Of a stretch of 64,000 nucleotides of DNA, positions 38,752 to 48,056 are shown one piece after another. Each line of letters begins with the position of its first letter. The first letter of the stretch is position 1. A program made the translations under genes and the position numbers. The notes under the pieces are model-generated. The model saw nothing but the letters and a program-made list of their open reading frames with translations, did no database searches and was not told where the DNA came from. The DNA comes from an uncultured Bacteroidales bacterium (GTDB taxonomy: Bacteria; Bacteroidota; Bacteroidia; Bacteroidales; Bacteroidaceae): positions 55,448 to 119,447 of the forward strand of contig CADCDP010000007.1 in NCBI GenBank assembly GCA_902800305.1. The letters are read 5' to 3'.

Positions 38752-39696
38752 ATGATGATAAGACTTGCTGCTGTGTTGCCTTGCTATAACGAGGAGGCTG
38801 TGCTTCGGCACTCTGCAGAACGGCTGACGAAGCTTTTCAACCGTATGATGGCCGATGAGCTTATCTCGCGGGACTCCATGATGGTGTTTGTTAACGACGG
38901 CAGCCGTGACCGTACTTGGAGTATCATTAGTGAACTTCATTCCGAGAACAAGTTGGTGAGAGGCATCAACATGTCACGTAACGTGGGCCATCAGAATGCC
39001 ATTATGGCGGGTATGATGACCGCCCGTGAGTGGGCTGATGCAGTAGTCACCATCGATGCCGATTTGCAGGACGATATCGAGTGCATCCCACAGATGGTGA
39101 AACGTCTGGAGGAAGGTTACGACATTGTTTATGGGGTCAAGGTGTTGCGCAAGGCCGACTCGTTCACGAAACGCATGACGGCACAGGCCTTCTATAAGTT
39201 GCAACGTTTGATGGGCGTAGAGAATGTGTATAACCATGCAGACTTCCGCCTGATGAGTCGACGGGCGCTCGACATGCTCAGTTCCTACGAAGAGCATAGT
39301 CTCTACCTGCGAGGCTTGATACCGATGATAGGACTTCCCTCCACCACTGTCGATGATGTCATCAGCGAGCGTTTTGCTGGTTCTTCAAAATACACACTGG
39401 GCAAGATGCTGCATCTGGCCATGGCTGGCATCACTGCTTTCAGCGTTCGTCCCATGTATGCCATCTTCCACATTGGCATGACCTTCCTCGTCATAGCCTT
39501 CGTCATAGGCATCTATGTGACATGGTCCATCATCGCAGGCACGGCTGTATTGGGTTGGTCATCAATCATCTTGTCCATCTGGCTCGTTGGCGGTTTCATC
39601 ATCCTCTCTATCGGCATAGCGGGCATGTATATCGGCAACATCTACAATGAAGTGAAGCACCGCCCGCGCTACCACATCCAGGACATCTTGGAATAG
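38752..39696 (+). CDS. GT2 glycosyltransferase, DPM1/GtrB-like with two membrane helices
   Basis: 314 residues. The GT2 domain (1-220) has AAVLPCYNEEAVL, VFVNDGSRDRTW and the metal-binding TIDADLQDD. The C-terminus has two membrane helices (IFHIGMTFLVIAFVIGIYV and SIILSIWLVGGFIILSIGIA) as in polyprenyl-phosphate glycosyltransferases of the ArnC/GtrB/DPM1 type. It transfers a sugar from a nucleotide donor to a polyprenyl phosphate. It forms a two-gene unit with the deacetylase, parallel to the ArnC-ArnD pair of aminoarabinose lipid modification; that parallel is an inference. Confidence 0.9.
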   Translation: MMIRLAAVLPCYNEEAVLRHSAERLTKLFNRMMADELISRDSMMVFVNDGSRDRTWSIISELHSENKLVRGINMSRNVGHQNAIMAGMMTAREWADAVVTIDADLQDDIECIPQMVKRLEEGYDIVYGVKVLRKADSFTKRMTAQAFYKLQRLMGVENVYNHADFRLMSRRALDMLSSYEEHSLYLRGLIPMIGLPSTTVDDVISERFAGSSKYTLGKMLHLAMAGITAFSVRPMYAIFHIGMTFLVIAFVIGIYVTWSIIAGTAVLGWSSIILSIWLVGGFIILSIGIAGMYIGNIYNEVKHRPRYHIQDILE

Positions 39697-39737
39697 GGAA
39701 ACTTAAATCAAAAACTTAAAACTCAAAACATAAACCC

Positions 39738-42344
39738 TCAAAACGTCATTCTCACCTTCAAGCGCACACCCCACTTGTTGGTGTTAGGGTCTTTCTGGTA
39801 GTTGAGACGACGCACATAGTCGATTTCCACCAGTTTGAATATGTTATGGATGCCGACACGCCACTCGACGTAGGGTTTCCGTTCGTCCATGCGAACCGTG
39901 TTCTGTTCGTAGGTTCCATCGGGGAGGAAGTGACCAGGGAAGTAGAAGAGGTCTGTGTCGGTGTAGTCGAAGGTGGCGGGATAGTTCTTGTTGGAGAGTT
40001 GTCCCCACAATACATGTACGCCGATGCACTCACGCCACTTGAGTCTCTTCAGGAGCGGTATGCGATTGAAGAGCCAACCGTTCAAGTCCCACTCGGTCAG
40101 GAGGGAGGCGTAGCGGTCGTTAAGAAATTCGAGGTTGGAGATGAGGTAGAAAGTATTGTCTTCGATGATGTAGGATGTGTTGGCAGCAGGGTGAATGAGC
40201 AAGGGGAATGGCACTTTGTTCCACTGCACCCCGGCTTTGAGGTTGGCATCGAATTTACCGAATTGCCCCAACCAGAAACGTTTGTAGATGCCCAGCTCGG
40301 TGACGTTGTAGTTGTATTGTCCTCCTAAGAAGCCATTGATGCCTTTGGTGTAGCTGAGTGAAAGAATCGGAGCGTCGTGGTTCACCTTGATGCGTCGTTG
40401 CTTGGTGTTGACGTAAGTGGCATGAGGTTCGTAGGTGATGCCCATTTTGAACTCTGCCGTAGTGATGCCCGACAGCCATCGGGAGGGGGAATTCGTGGGT
40501 GTGCCCACTCCGTCTAAACGCTGGTAGAAGAGGGCATCGACAGGATGGTTTCGTGTGTGTGAAAACTGAGCATTCAGCTTCAAGCCATCGGCATACTCGT
40601 GGGTGTAGTCGATGTGCAGTTCACGGGTGTGATGGTATTGATCCACTTTCGAGGCATGAAGGGCTGTGAACATGTTGTCCTTGTCGGTCGGTATAAATTT
40701 GTCGAAAGGCGAAACGATGTCGTCTAACCAATAGACGATCAAATTTTTTTGTGGAAACTCTCGGGGCAGGTAGGCTTTTTTGTTGAGGGAATAGGTCAGC
40801 TGTCCGCGCCAATATACATGGTGCGTCTTTGAGCCGTAAGCCACATAACCACTACCGAAAAGATGTGGGGAAAGATTGGCGTTGGTCAAAGCGGATGCAC
40901 GGAGACGGAAACCGTCGTAGTGATTGGCAGACAGGATGGTGTTGATAGGGCCAATATCCACATAGTTTGGGTGGATGGAGTCGCCCGTCTCCACAAAATT
41001 TTCCACCAATGCCTTGAAGCCGAAAAGCACGTACTTGAAGCCTTTGATGTGAGTGAGGCGGTCGAGGAAGCTATCCATCTTGCTTTCCGACTTGGATAGT
41101 TCCACCTGCCGATAGTCGTTCCAGAAACTCTCGTCGTGCATAGCGGCATCTGGCTCTCGGAATACGTCGCCCTTGATGTTTTTGAACAGTGAACGCGGCA
41201 ACTCGTTGAAACTGACATCAGTCAGGCGGGTCAGTCGCTGCACATGGAATTTTCCCAACCATTTGGTCAGCTGCAGCTCCACCATCATGTCGTTGGTCGA
41301 AGCGATACGGTCACCTGTGTCCAACTCGGTGAAATCTTGCGAAATGAGCATGTTCTCCACAAAGTTCACGTCGCTACGGCGAGGTATGGTCAGCTCCACA
41401 CGCCGTACCTGAAAGGTGGAATCGGCGTCGAGCAGAATGTACAGATGTCCCGAAAAGCCGAAATCCTGCTGGTTGTTGGGCAGGAAACCTACATCGACGA
41501 CTTTGTCCTGCTCGATGAAGAGGGTGTCTTGGAGGTAGTAGCGGTAGAAAGAGATGGCATTGTCGGCGATGGGGGAACGGAAAGGGTATTGCAATAGTCG
41601 GCATTCGTTCTCGTAGATGTCCACATCGGTAAAGATATCTTTGAGCGTGGTCGTAAGAATCTCACCCGTGTTCACCAGTTCGGTCACCCCCTTGCTGCTT
41701 TCGCCTTTGATGACGCGCTTTTCCGATTTCGGGTCTTTGCGGTAGAATATCTCCGACAGCGTCTCGTCCACCGTAAGCGGCAGGATGAGTTTTCCCGTCT
41801 GAGGCGATTTCTCCACATGGTCTTTCAGGAAGGCGAATCGCTTGTATTCCCCCTCTTCAAACACTTTGTCACTCACCTCATTGAGTGAGAAGGTCATTTT
41901 CTCGTATTTCGTATAGGTGAAATAATCTTTTGCATGGAGGTCACTGTTCCGTTTTTTGGCAATGACCTTCTTCATCAGTTCCACCGCAGGGTTGTTCTTG
42001 CGGCTGTATCTCTTCTTCTTTGCGGAAACTGTCACTCCGGTTAGCGTTTTGTCTTCTGGCACCAGCCTGATGGTCAGGTTTTTATTCTTGCCAAACTCCT
42101 TCAGTTTGACTTTCTGTGTCTGATAACCCATCGACGTGATGGTCAACTCTTTCCATGTGCTGTCTTCCTTAATGACGAACATACCTTCCTCATCTGTCTG
42201 TTCGCCCGTGTTCTTACCTTCGTAATAGACATTCACGTAGTCGAGCACCTCACGTGTCTTGCTGTCAATGACACGTCCTGTGACCTGCGCCTGTACCATA
42301 AGGCACAGCATGAGAGATAATATGCCTAAAAACGTTCTTCTCAT
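39738..42344 (-). CDS. DUF5686-type outer membrane protein with carboxypeptidase-like regulatory domain
   Basis: 868 residues. Signal peptide (MRRTFLGILSLMLCLMVQA), then a carboxypeptidase-D-like beta domain at about 22-95 (VTGRVIDSKTREVLDYVNVY, DEEGMFVI, TSMGYQT), then a long region ending in antiparallel strands typical of an outer membrane barrel and a terminal aromatic (LRLKVRMTF-type end VRLKVRMTF). Proteins of this family are widespread in Bacteroidetes with unknown function. It is the last gene of the minus-strand block and overlaps the HAD gene by 4 bp. Confidence 0.85.
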   Translation of the reverse strand: MRRTFLGILSLMLCLMVQAQVTGRVIDSKTREVLDYVNVYYEGKNTGEQTDEEGMFVIKEDSTWKELTITSMGYQTQKVKLKEFGKNKNLTIRLVPEDKTLTGVTVSAKKKRYSRKNNPAVELMKKVIAKKRNSDLHAKDYFTYTKYEKMTFSLNEVSDKVFEEGEYKRFAFLKDHVEKSPQTGKLILPLTVDETLSEIFYRKDPKSEKRVIKGESSKGVTELVNTGEILTTTLKDIFTDVDIYENECRLLQYPFRSPIADNAISFYRYYLQDTLFIEQDKVVDVGFLPNNQQDFGFSGHLYILLDADSTFQVRRVELTIPRRSDVNFVENMLISQDFTELDTGDRIASTNDMMVELQLTKWLGKFHVQRLTRLTDVSFNELPRSLFKNIKGDVFREPDAAMHDESFWNDYRQVELSKSESKMDSFLDRLTHIKGFKYVLFGFKALVENFVETGDSIHPNYVDIGPINTILSANHYDGFRLRASALTNANLSPHLFGSGYVAYGSKTHHVYWRGQLTYSLNKKAYLPREFPQKNLIVYWLDDIVSPFDKFIPTDKDNMFTALHASKVDQYHHTRELHIDYTHEYADGLKLNAQFSHTRNHPVDALFYQRLDGVGTPTNSPSRWLSGITTAEFKMGITYEPHATYVNTKQRRIKVNHDAPILSLSYTKGINGFLGGQYNYNVTELGIYKRFWLGQFGKFDANLKAGVQWNKVPFPLLIHPAANTSYIIEDNTFYLISNLEFLNDRYASLLTEWDLNGWLFNRIPLLKRLKWRECIGVHVLWGQLSNKNYPATFDYTDTDLFYFPGHFLPDGTYEQNTVRMDERKPYVEWRVGIHNIFKLVEIDYVRRLNYQKDPNTNKWGVRLKVRMTF

Positions 42345-43090
42345 TCGTCTTCTTTCACGTCCACAAGCTTCACTAAGTCCTTTATATTATATATAATGTG
42401 TGTAGGTACGGATTCGTCCACTTCTTCATTGCTCCATCCTACGCCTTTGAGCCACACCGTCTGACAACCTATCGTCGTGGCTGGAAGGATGTCCTTGGAA
42501 TAGCTGTCACCTACCACAAGGATATTGCAGACAGGAAGTTCTTCTGCAGTCTTTCCTGTCACTTTCCTCAAAGCCTCTACACCTAACTGGAAAATCCGAG
42601 GGTCTGGTTTCCTCACTCCTACAACAGCACTCTCCACGATGTATTGGAAATACTCCAACTGGAAGTCGTTCAGGATGGTTTCAATGTTGCCGTAGAAGTT
42701 GCTGACCAGCACGAGGGGATAGTTTTTTGCCAACTGTGCGATAACGGGACGGCTCACTTCGAGCACTTTCAAAACATATTGATAGCAATACTGTGCAATG
42801 GCATCGCTCTTCTTTTTCCGTTCCTCATCTGCCACCCTCCACGCACCTCTGTCCATCAAGTCCTTTGTCTCGATGTCGCACTTGATGGTGAGGAGGTCAA
42901 GGAAATTGTGCTTGGGACGTATGTATGGGTGCTTTGCTAAAGCACGTTCAGCAAAGACGTAACTGGTACGAAATTCTTCTTTGCTAACAGGGATGCCTAC
43001 TTGCTGGTAGCCCTCCCACAGCACCTCGCTCCAATGCTGAGCATTGGTGTCGATGGTGCCACCATAGTCGAATATGATGCCATTAATCAT
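42341..43090 (-). CDS. HAD-superfamily hydrolase
   Basis: 249 residues from ATG at 43090; a TTG six bases earlier is also in frame. HAD motifs: FDYGGTIDT (nucleophile and acid Asp with the D-x-G-G-T-x-D pattern), LVLVSNFYG (motif II Ser), GVRKPDPRIF (motif III Lys) and VVGDSYSKDI (motif IV). Members dephosphorylate small molecules. It overlaps both the CDP-alcohol transferase gene (8 bp) and the DUF5686 gene (4 bp), so a phosphatase step linked to the transferase's phospholipid product is a reasonable guess. Confidence 0.9.
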   Translation of the reverse strand: MINGIIFDYGGTIDTNAQHWSEVLWEGYQQVGIPVSKEEFRTSYVFAERALAKHPYIRPKHNFLDLLTIKCDIETKDLMDRGAWRVADEERKKKSDAIAQYCYQYVLKVLEVSRPVIAQLAKNYPLVLVSNFYGNIETILNDFQLEYFQYIVESAVVGVRKPDPRIFQLGVEALRKVTGKTAEELPVCNILVVGDSYSKDILPATTIGCQTVWLKGVGWSNEEVDESVPTHIIYNIKDLVKLVDVKEDE

Positions 43091-44072
43091 TGCCAATCTT
43101 ATTGTTCAGTTGTTTGCAGAAACCCTCATGGGTATGTCGCATATAGAGGTAGAGAGCTGTCATCACCACCATTTCGAATACAAAGTAAAGCCATGGGAGG
43201 TCAATCAGGCAAGAGACATAAAGGGCGATGGAACGAGTGTTGAATGTCAGTATGTTTGCCCACTTCATCAGCGGGAGGCTCAAGCTGCGGAACTCGTCAC
43301 GAAATGCTTGTGGTATATTTTCCACTACTCCATATTTCCCCTTCAATCCCTGCATGAGTCGTTGAAATTCTGGAGTCTGTTTCTCTTGTCCCTTCGTGTA
43401 ATTGACGTAAGTCATTAGGAAAAGTTTCTCCACCACGTTACCCTTCCATGGCGTTTCGTCGTAGAGTCGCTGCTGTTGCACCGAGTTGTCCAGTTCGCTT
43501 CCAGCCTTCCCGTTAAGGAAGAAAAGGTGAATTTGACGGTAGTAGTCGGAAAGTCCACATTGACGGGCATGACAGACGATGCCAGAGAACCATGCGAAGG
43601 CATAGAAGATGAGAGTGAGGATGAGGGCGTTCTTTTCTGTATCTTCGATACAAAGCCTCTGAAATTCGAGGTCGTGGTGGAAATAAAAGCGGAGGGTCAG
43701 TGCATGATAGATGGCAAAGAACCACACATCGCCAGCCGCACCGTCCAAGATGCGTCCCAATCGTGTTTTCTTGCCTGACATTCTCGCCAGCTGCCCGTCG
43801 GCACTGTCATAGAAGTTTGCCCATGCCAACAGCAACACCGCCACCACGTTGTAGCTCAAGCCTTCCATGCCTTCTGTACGCCAACTGCCATGAACGAAAA
43901 AGCATGCAGAGGCTACTCCAATCACCATTGACAGAATGGTCACCGTGTTGGGATGGACTCCGAAGTGGTTGAACAGACGTGCCCACTGATAGCCGATGGG
44001 ACGTGTCCAGACGGTGTCGAGCCACTCTTCTGTATCGTTCGATTTGAATGTGGATGCTATTGCTTCTTTCAT
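43083..44072 (-). CDS. CDP-alcohol phosphatidyltransferase family protein
   Basis: 329 residues with the full signature DSADGQLARMSGKKTRLGRI followed by LDGAAGD (pattern Dxx-DGxxAR-x8-GxxxDxxxD) and about six membrane helices. These enzymes join an alcohol headgroup to a CDP-activated lipid. The usual phosphatidylserine or glycerophosphate synthases are shorter, so a headgroup such as inositol phosphate or a related polyol is possible but unproven. It is coupled by overlap to an ATP-grasp gene (4 bp) and the HAD gene (8 bp). Confidence 0.9.
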   Translation of the reverse strand: MKEAIASTFKSNDTEEWLDTVWTRPIGYQWARLFNHFGVHPNTVTILSMVIGVASACFFVHGSWRTEGMEGLSYNVVAVLLLAWANFYDSADGQLARMSGKKTRLGRILDGAAGDVWFFAIYHALTLRFYFHHDLEFQRLCIEDTEKNALILTLIFYAFAWFSGIVCHARQCGLSDYYRQIHLFFLNGKAGSELDNSVQQQRLYDETPWKGNVVEKLFLMTYVNYTKGQEKQTPEFQRLMQGLKGKYGVVENIPQAFRDEFRSLSLPLMKWANILTFNTRSIALYVSCLIDLPWLYFVFEMVVMTALYLYMRHTHEGFCKQLNNKIGND

Positions 44073-44923
44073 AGTCCTACGATTTTTTGTGCGATGGCCT
44101 CCGCAGCTTCCTTACGGCAACAGGAAAAGCTGGGAAAGTCGTTGAAGTCAATAAACCAAAATTCCCCATCTTCGTCTATGATGACATCGCCTCCATAGAT
44201 AGGCACATTCAGCTTCCGAGCCAACATATCGGAGTAGAGTTTTATTCTTTCTGCATCAAACGGATAACCTTTCTCCTTGCCATTTACAGCCTCCAGACCA
44301 AACTTCGAGTGCCCTTCGCTGGCATATCTCCAATGGAAGAAACTGGTTCCTTCCACGCCGTAGAACTTCACTAAATCGCCTTGTTGATGTTCCTGCAAAA
44401 CCCAGAAGTCTATATCGCGTTTCTCCATTCTCTTGAAAGCCGCATCCAGTTCTTCTTTCGTTTGGCAAAACACCGTATCATCCTTCACGACTGCACTGCC
44501 GTCGCAATTCTTCAGCCAGAATGGTGGTTTCAAATCGTTTTTGTCTTCCACTGAACAAAACAGTAATTTACGCCTTTCGCCCACCAAAAAGTCTGGCTGC
44601 GGAATACCTGCCTCCAACATCTGCGATGCCACGGATGCTTTATTCGTGCAGGTCAAGATGCCTGCAATGGAGTTAATGAATTTAGCCTGTGTTGCTACGT
44701 CGGTATTTTTTTCTAACATAACCAATCCATACCCGTCTCTTGCCATCGTATACACACGGTCATACGGCACATAGTTACACTTTAGCATTTCTGCCTCACT
44801 AATCACCATCACTTCATGCCCCCACGCTCTCAAGCGTTCCGTTACTGCCCTAAAAATCGCAGCGTCGTTTTCTTCCAAGTGAGGCGAAAATACCTCACTC
44901 CTGCTAATACCCAAAATCTTCAT
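44069..44923 (-). CDS. ATP-grasp-like protein
   Basis: 284 residues with ATP-grasp character: FWLKNCDGSAVVKDD (glycine-rich/lysine strand), WVLQEHQQGDLVKFYGV (E..xG..K strand) and FWFIDFNDFPSFSCCR, where Asp/Asn of the D-x-N motif bind metal. Family members ligate a carboxylate to an amine or thiol through an acylphosphate. The substrate is unknown; context between a flippase-like protein and a CDP-alcohol transferase suggests lipid or headgroup modification. Confidence 0.75.
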   Translation of the reverse strand: MKILGISRSEVFSPHLEENDAAIFRAVTERLRAWGHEVMVISEAEMLKCNYVPYDRVYTMARDGYGLVMLEKNTDVATQAKFINSIAGILTCTNKASVASQMLEAGIPQPDFLVGERRKLLFCSVEDKNDLKPPFWLKNCDGSAVVKDDTVFCQTKEELDAAFKRMEKRDIDFWVLQEHQQGDLVKFYGVEGTSFFHWRYASEGHSKFGLEAVNGKEKGYPFDAERIKLYSDMLARKLNVPIYGGDVIIDEDGEFWFIDFNDFPSFSCCRKEAAEAIAQKIVGL

Positions 44924-44924
44924 A

Positions 44925-45959
44925 TTATAAAACGTTTTTCACTTTTTCATTTTTATTGCCTATTTTCATTAGCAAGAGCCCGAGGGCGGTGAAGAAGAGT
45001 TCACGGACACGGCAGATGATGCTAACAAAGAGGCCTATGTCGGCGGTCATGCCCATTTGGGCGACAGACATGGCAAAGCCGCCTTCACGTCCACCAAGCT
45101 GGAGAGGAAGGAAGAAAAGGAGGTTGGCGAAGAGGCTTGTGAAAGAGAGTATCAGGAATGCATAGACGAAAGTAAGTCCGCCACCTGTTCCAGCATCGAA
45201 AAGCAGGAGCATGAAGTAGATTTCGAGGCTTTGGAGGACTCGACCTACATATTCGAGAACGAAACTGGTGTAGAAACTGCGTCGGTTTTGCGATTGGAGT
45301 TCCGAAATCTGACGGTCTATCTTCAGAAGGTCTTCCTGATGACGCTCAGCGAAGGAGCATGCCCATTTCTTCAAACCAGGAATATGACTGAGGAAACGAA
45401 TGAGTTTGACCACCATGCCATGTTTGTATCCACGAATGAAGAGATAGATGCCACCACCACAAAAACATAGCATGAACAGAAGAACGACTATCATGCCACC
45501 CCCCAAGGGAAGAAGTCTGAAAGAGGCGATGACCATATACACGATAATGCTGCTTGCCCAAAAACAGAAATGGGCAAAAATGTGCATCATGGCGAAGAGG
45601 AGCACACTAGAAGTGGCTCTTTGGGTGCCGATGTAAGGCTTCAATTCCATGATTTTATAGGGTTCTCCTCCCATAAGTCCTGCAGGAGTAGCGTAGTTGA
45701 GAGCAAAGCCCGTAATGGTGAGTTTCAGAATCTTCCAAAAGGGGATGGGGCAGGGACCTGAACCCTGAATGATGATGCGCCAGGTAAGGGCATTCATCGT
45801 GTAGAGTAATATCCACAAAGCCAATATAGCCCAAAGCCAATAGCCAGCGTGAAGGATGTCTGCCCACAGTTGGGCGAAGGACACCTTGAAGGTGAAGAGC
45901 ATCACGATGACGGCAATGAGTCCGAAGGCGAAGAATATGTTTCTGGTCTTGTTCTTCAA
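44925..45959 (-). CDS. Flippase-like membrane protein (LPG synthase transmembrane/UPF0104 family)
   Basis: 344 residues with about eight membrane segments (for example FFAFGLIAVIVMLFTF, YWLWAILALWILLYTM, MIVVLLFMLCFCGGGIYLF). Motifs typical of the family's membrane domain include ALNYATPAGLMGGEPYKI and FFLPLQLGGREGGFAM. Related domains flip lysyl-phosphatidylglycerol or other lipids. Its ATG overlaps the pdxA stop by 4 bp, and 1 bp separates its stop from the ATP-grasp start. Confidence 0.88.
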   Translation of the reverse strand: MKNKTRNIFFAFGLIAVIVMLFTFKVSFAQLWADILHAGYWLWAILALWILLYTMNALTWRIIIQGSGPCPIPFWKILKLTITGFALNYATPAGLMGGEPYKIMELKPYIGTQRATSSVLLFAMMHIFAHFCFWASSIIVYMVIASFRLLPLGGGMIVVLLFMLCFCGGGIYLFIRGYKHGMVVKLIRFLSHIPGLKKWACSFAERHQEDLLKIDRQISELQSQNRRSFYTSFVLEYVGRVLQSLEIYFMLLLFDAGTGGGLTFVYAFLILSFTSLFANLLFFLPLQLGGREGGFAMSVAQMGMTADIGLFVSIICRVRELFFTALGLLLMKIGNKNEKVKNVL

Positions 45960-47038
45960 CTTTCTTCTGTCTCTTGGTCAAGCTTCAGTTTGTCCGAATC
46001 GTCGCGCTTTTCGAAGTATTGTTTTTTGAGGGGATTGCTGCGCTCTGCCTCGAAACGTGTGCGGTTTCGGACGGTATCTACAGCCATGTAGAGAGCCTGT
46101 CGGAGGGATTGTTCGTCTGCGATATCCTTTCCTGCCATTTCGTAACATACCCCCATGGCTGGTGCAGTACGGACAATGGGGAGACCTGCGGTATAGTTGG
46201 TGCCATCATTGAGGGCGATGGCCTTGAAGGGGGCTACACCTTGGTCGTAGTACATGGCCAGCACGGCATCGAAGTGTTTATAGGTTTCGTTGCTGAAGAA
46301 AGTATCGGTGGCGTATGGCCCGACACAACGTACACCGCGCTTGAAAAGTTCTTCGACAACGGGAGCGATGATGTCTTTTTCTTCTTGGCCATCTGCATGG
46401 GGGTTGAGAGCAAGGACGGCTATGCGTGGATTGTCGATGAAGAAGTCTCGTTTCAGAGTGTTGTGCAGCATGACGAGCTTTTCAGCGATGGATTCCCGAG
46501 TGATGTGTGCTGGCACCTCTGCCAAGGGCATGTGGTCAGTCACGAGCGCAACACGCAGATTGTTGTTGATAAAAATTTTAAGTGCGCTTTTCCCGTCGCC
46601 TACAGCGTTCTCTATGTGTGCCGTCTGACCGATGAAAGCATCTCCATCTGCGGTCTTGATGGTGTTTCGGTTCAGAGGAGATGTAACCAGCGCATCTATT
46701 TTGCGAGCTTTTAAGTCTTCGAGAGCCATGTCAAGGGCAACGAGTGCTGCTTTTCCAGCCTCTTCTGTTGCTTGTCCAAGCTCTATCTTCTGTTCTTCTT
46801 CTCCAAAGCAGTTAATCATGTTGACGATACCGTCTTTTACCATGTCGGCAGAGTCAACCACTTGAAAACTGGTTTGGTAGCCCAAAACTTTTCTGTGATA
46901 GATGGCTGCTTTGGGGGAGCCATAGATGACAGGGGTACAAAGCGTTGTCAGTTCTTCTGCCTCAAGAGCTTTAAGAACCAATTCGTAACCAATTCCGTTA
47001 ATATCACCTTGCGTGATGCCTATTTTAATCTTTTCCAT
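45956..47038 (-). CDS. pdxA: 4-hydroxythreonine-4-phosphate dehydrogenase
   Basis: 360 residues. PdxA motifs: IGITQGDINGIGYELVLKAL, VTSPLNRNTI, ALVTDHMPLAEVP with the following HITRES, LNPHADG and YYDQGVAPFK. It oxidises 4-phosphohydroxythreonine in the pyridoxal phosphate pathway (cytoplasm, metal- and NAD-dependent). The product feeds the PLP pool used by the nearby GlyA and SerC. The 5' end overlaps the DUF4837 gene by 14 bp. Confidence 0.95.
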   Translation of the reverse strand: MEKIKIGITQGDINGIGYELVLKALEAEELTTLCTPVIYGSPKAAIYHRKVLGYQTSFQVVDSADMVKDGIVNMINCFGEEEQKIELGQATEEAGKAALVALDMALEDLKARKIDALVTSPLNRNTIKTADGDAFIGQTAHIENAVGDGKSALKIFINNNLRVALVTDHMPLAEVPAHITRESIAEKLVMLHNTLKRDFFIDNPRIAVLALNPHADGQEEKDIIAPVVEELFKRGVRCVGPYATDTFFSNETYKHFDAVLAMYYDQGVAPFKAIALNDGTNYTAGLPIVRTAPAMGVCYEMAGKDIADEQSLRQALYMAVDTVRNRTRFEAERSNPLKKQYFEKRDDSDKLKLDQETEES

Positions 47039-48056
47039 TTTCGTCTTTTGGGGTTTCTAATGTGTATAATGCAGCTTCGAGTCGTCGGAGCATAGTACGT
47101 TTCATTTTGTCGGGGGCATAGACAAAACCTTCCACAACAATGACACGGCCGTTTTTCTCGTCAATCCGTGAATGACTGATGAAGGGACCACCCATTGCGT
47201 CGTTTCGCATTTCCCAGAGTCCGCGAGCTTCCATCGCAAACTGACCGCCGACACTGATGTTCTTTGTATATACAAATTCGGGATTGGTTTGCATCCACAT
47301 ACCGGGCTGTCCTCCAGGAATATTGTGCTTCATCACAGTGTCACGTAAAGCGATGTAAGGCTTCTTTGTGAACATCTTTTGGCTCACGTAGGGTAGGGAA
47401 TAGATACAGATGTTCTGGATAGAGGAAAGACCGTCGTCGCTCGCCCAGATGAAGTCTTCGCCTATCTTCATTTTTCGGATGTCAACAGGAATATAGAACT
47501 CGCAATCGAACATCTCTTTCACAGCTTTAGCAAACTTTACGTTATGCTTGAAATAGAGGTCGTTGGCTTCTCTGTTTATTTCTTCGCTGGTGAAAAGGCT
47601 TTCGATATCCTTGGTGTGTTCGGTGATGTAGATGGATGCCTCAAACTGGTTGGGGGCATGAAGGGTAATAATCATCTGTGGGGTGGAATGCACATCTTTT
47701 TCCACCAGCATTTTGGCCTTTGTATATTCCTTGCCAATCTGGATACGGAAAATGTTGCGGAACAGATTGGTGATGTGGTCGTAATGCTTCTCTGTGATGT
47801 GGCTCTTGTGGAACTGCGGTTCATCTTGCGGAAGCCCACGCAAAGGCTTGTCAAGAATCGTCTGAATAGCCTTGCCTGCATATCCCGTCCAAACACTATC
47901 GTCTGCCACCACCATCACTTCGTAGGGGTTGCCAGATGATACGGGAGTGAGCAGGTTGCCGCTTCGACGATGCCGCTTGCTTATGGACGGATTGTCTGTA
48001 CAGGCAGAAAAAGCACATACGGCTAATAAAAGTAACACAATGTATCTCAGTCTCAT
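47025..48056 (-). CDS. DUF4837 family lipoprotein
   Basis: 343 residues with a lipobox (AVCAFSAC) and the body pattern of DUF4837 (SSGNPYEVMVVADDSVW, GLPQDEPQFHKSHI, NAMGGPFISHSRIDEK with D in place of the first residue in this copy). The function is unknown. In Bacteroidetes it is commonly found beside rlmN and pdxA, as here, with a 4-bp overlap to rlmN. Confidence 0.85.
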   Translation of the reverse strand: MRLRYIVLLLLAVCAFSACTDNPSISKRHRRSGNLLTPVSSGNPYEVMVVADDSVWTGYAGKAIQTILDKPLRGLPQDEPQFHKSHITEKHYDHITNLFRNIFRIQIGKEYTKAKMLVEKDVHSTPQMIITLHAPNQFEASIYITEHTKDIESLFTSEEINREANDLYFKHNVKFAKAVKEMFDCEFYIPVDIRKMKIGEDFIWASDDGLSSIQNICIYSLPYVSQKMFTKKPYIALRDTVMKHNIPGGQPGMWMQTNPEFVYTKNISVGGQFAMEARGLWEMRNDAMGGPFISHSRIDEKNGRVIVVEGFVYAPDKMKRTMLRRLEAALYTLETPKDENGKD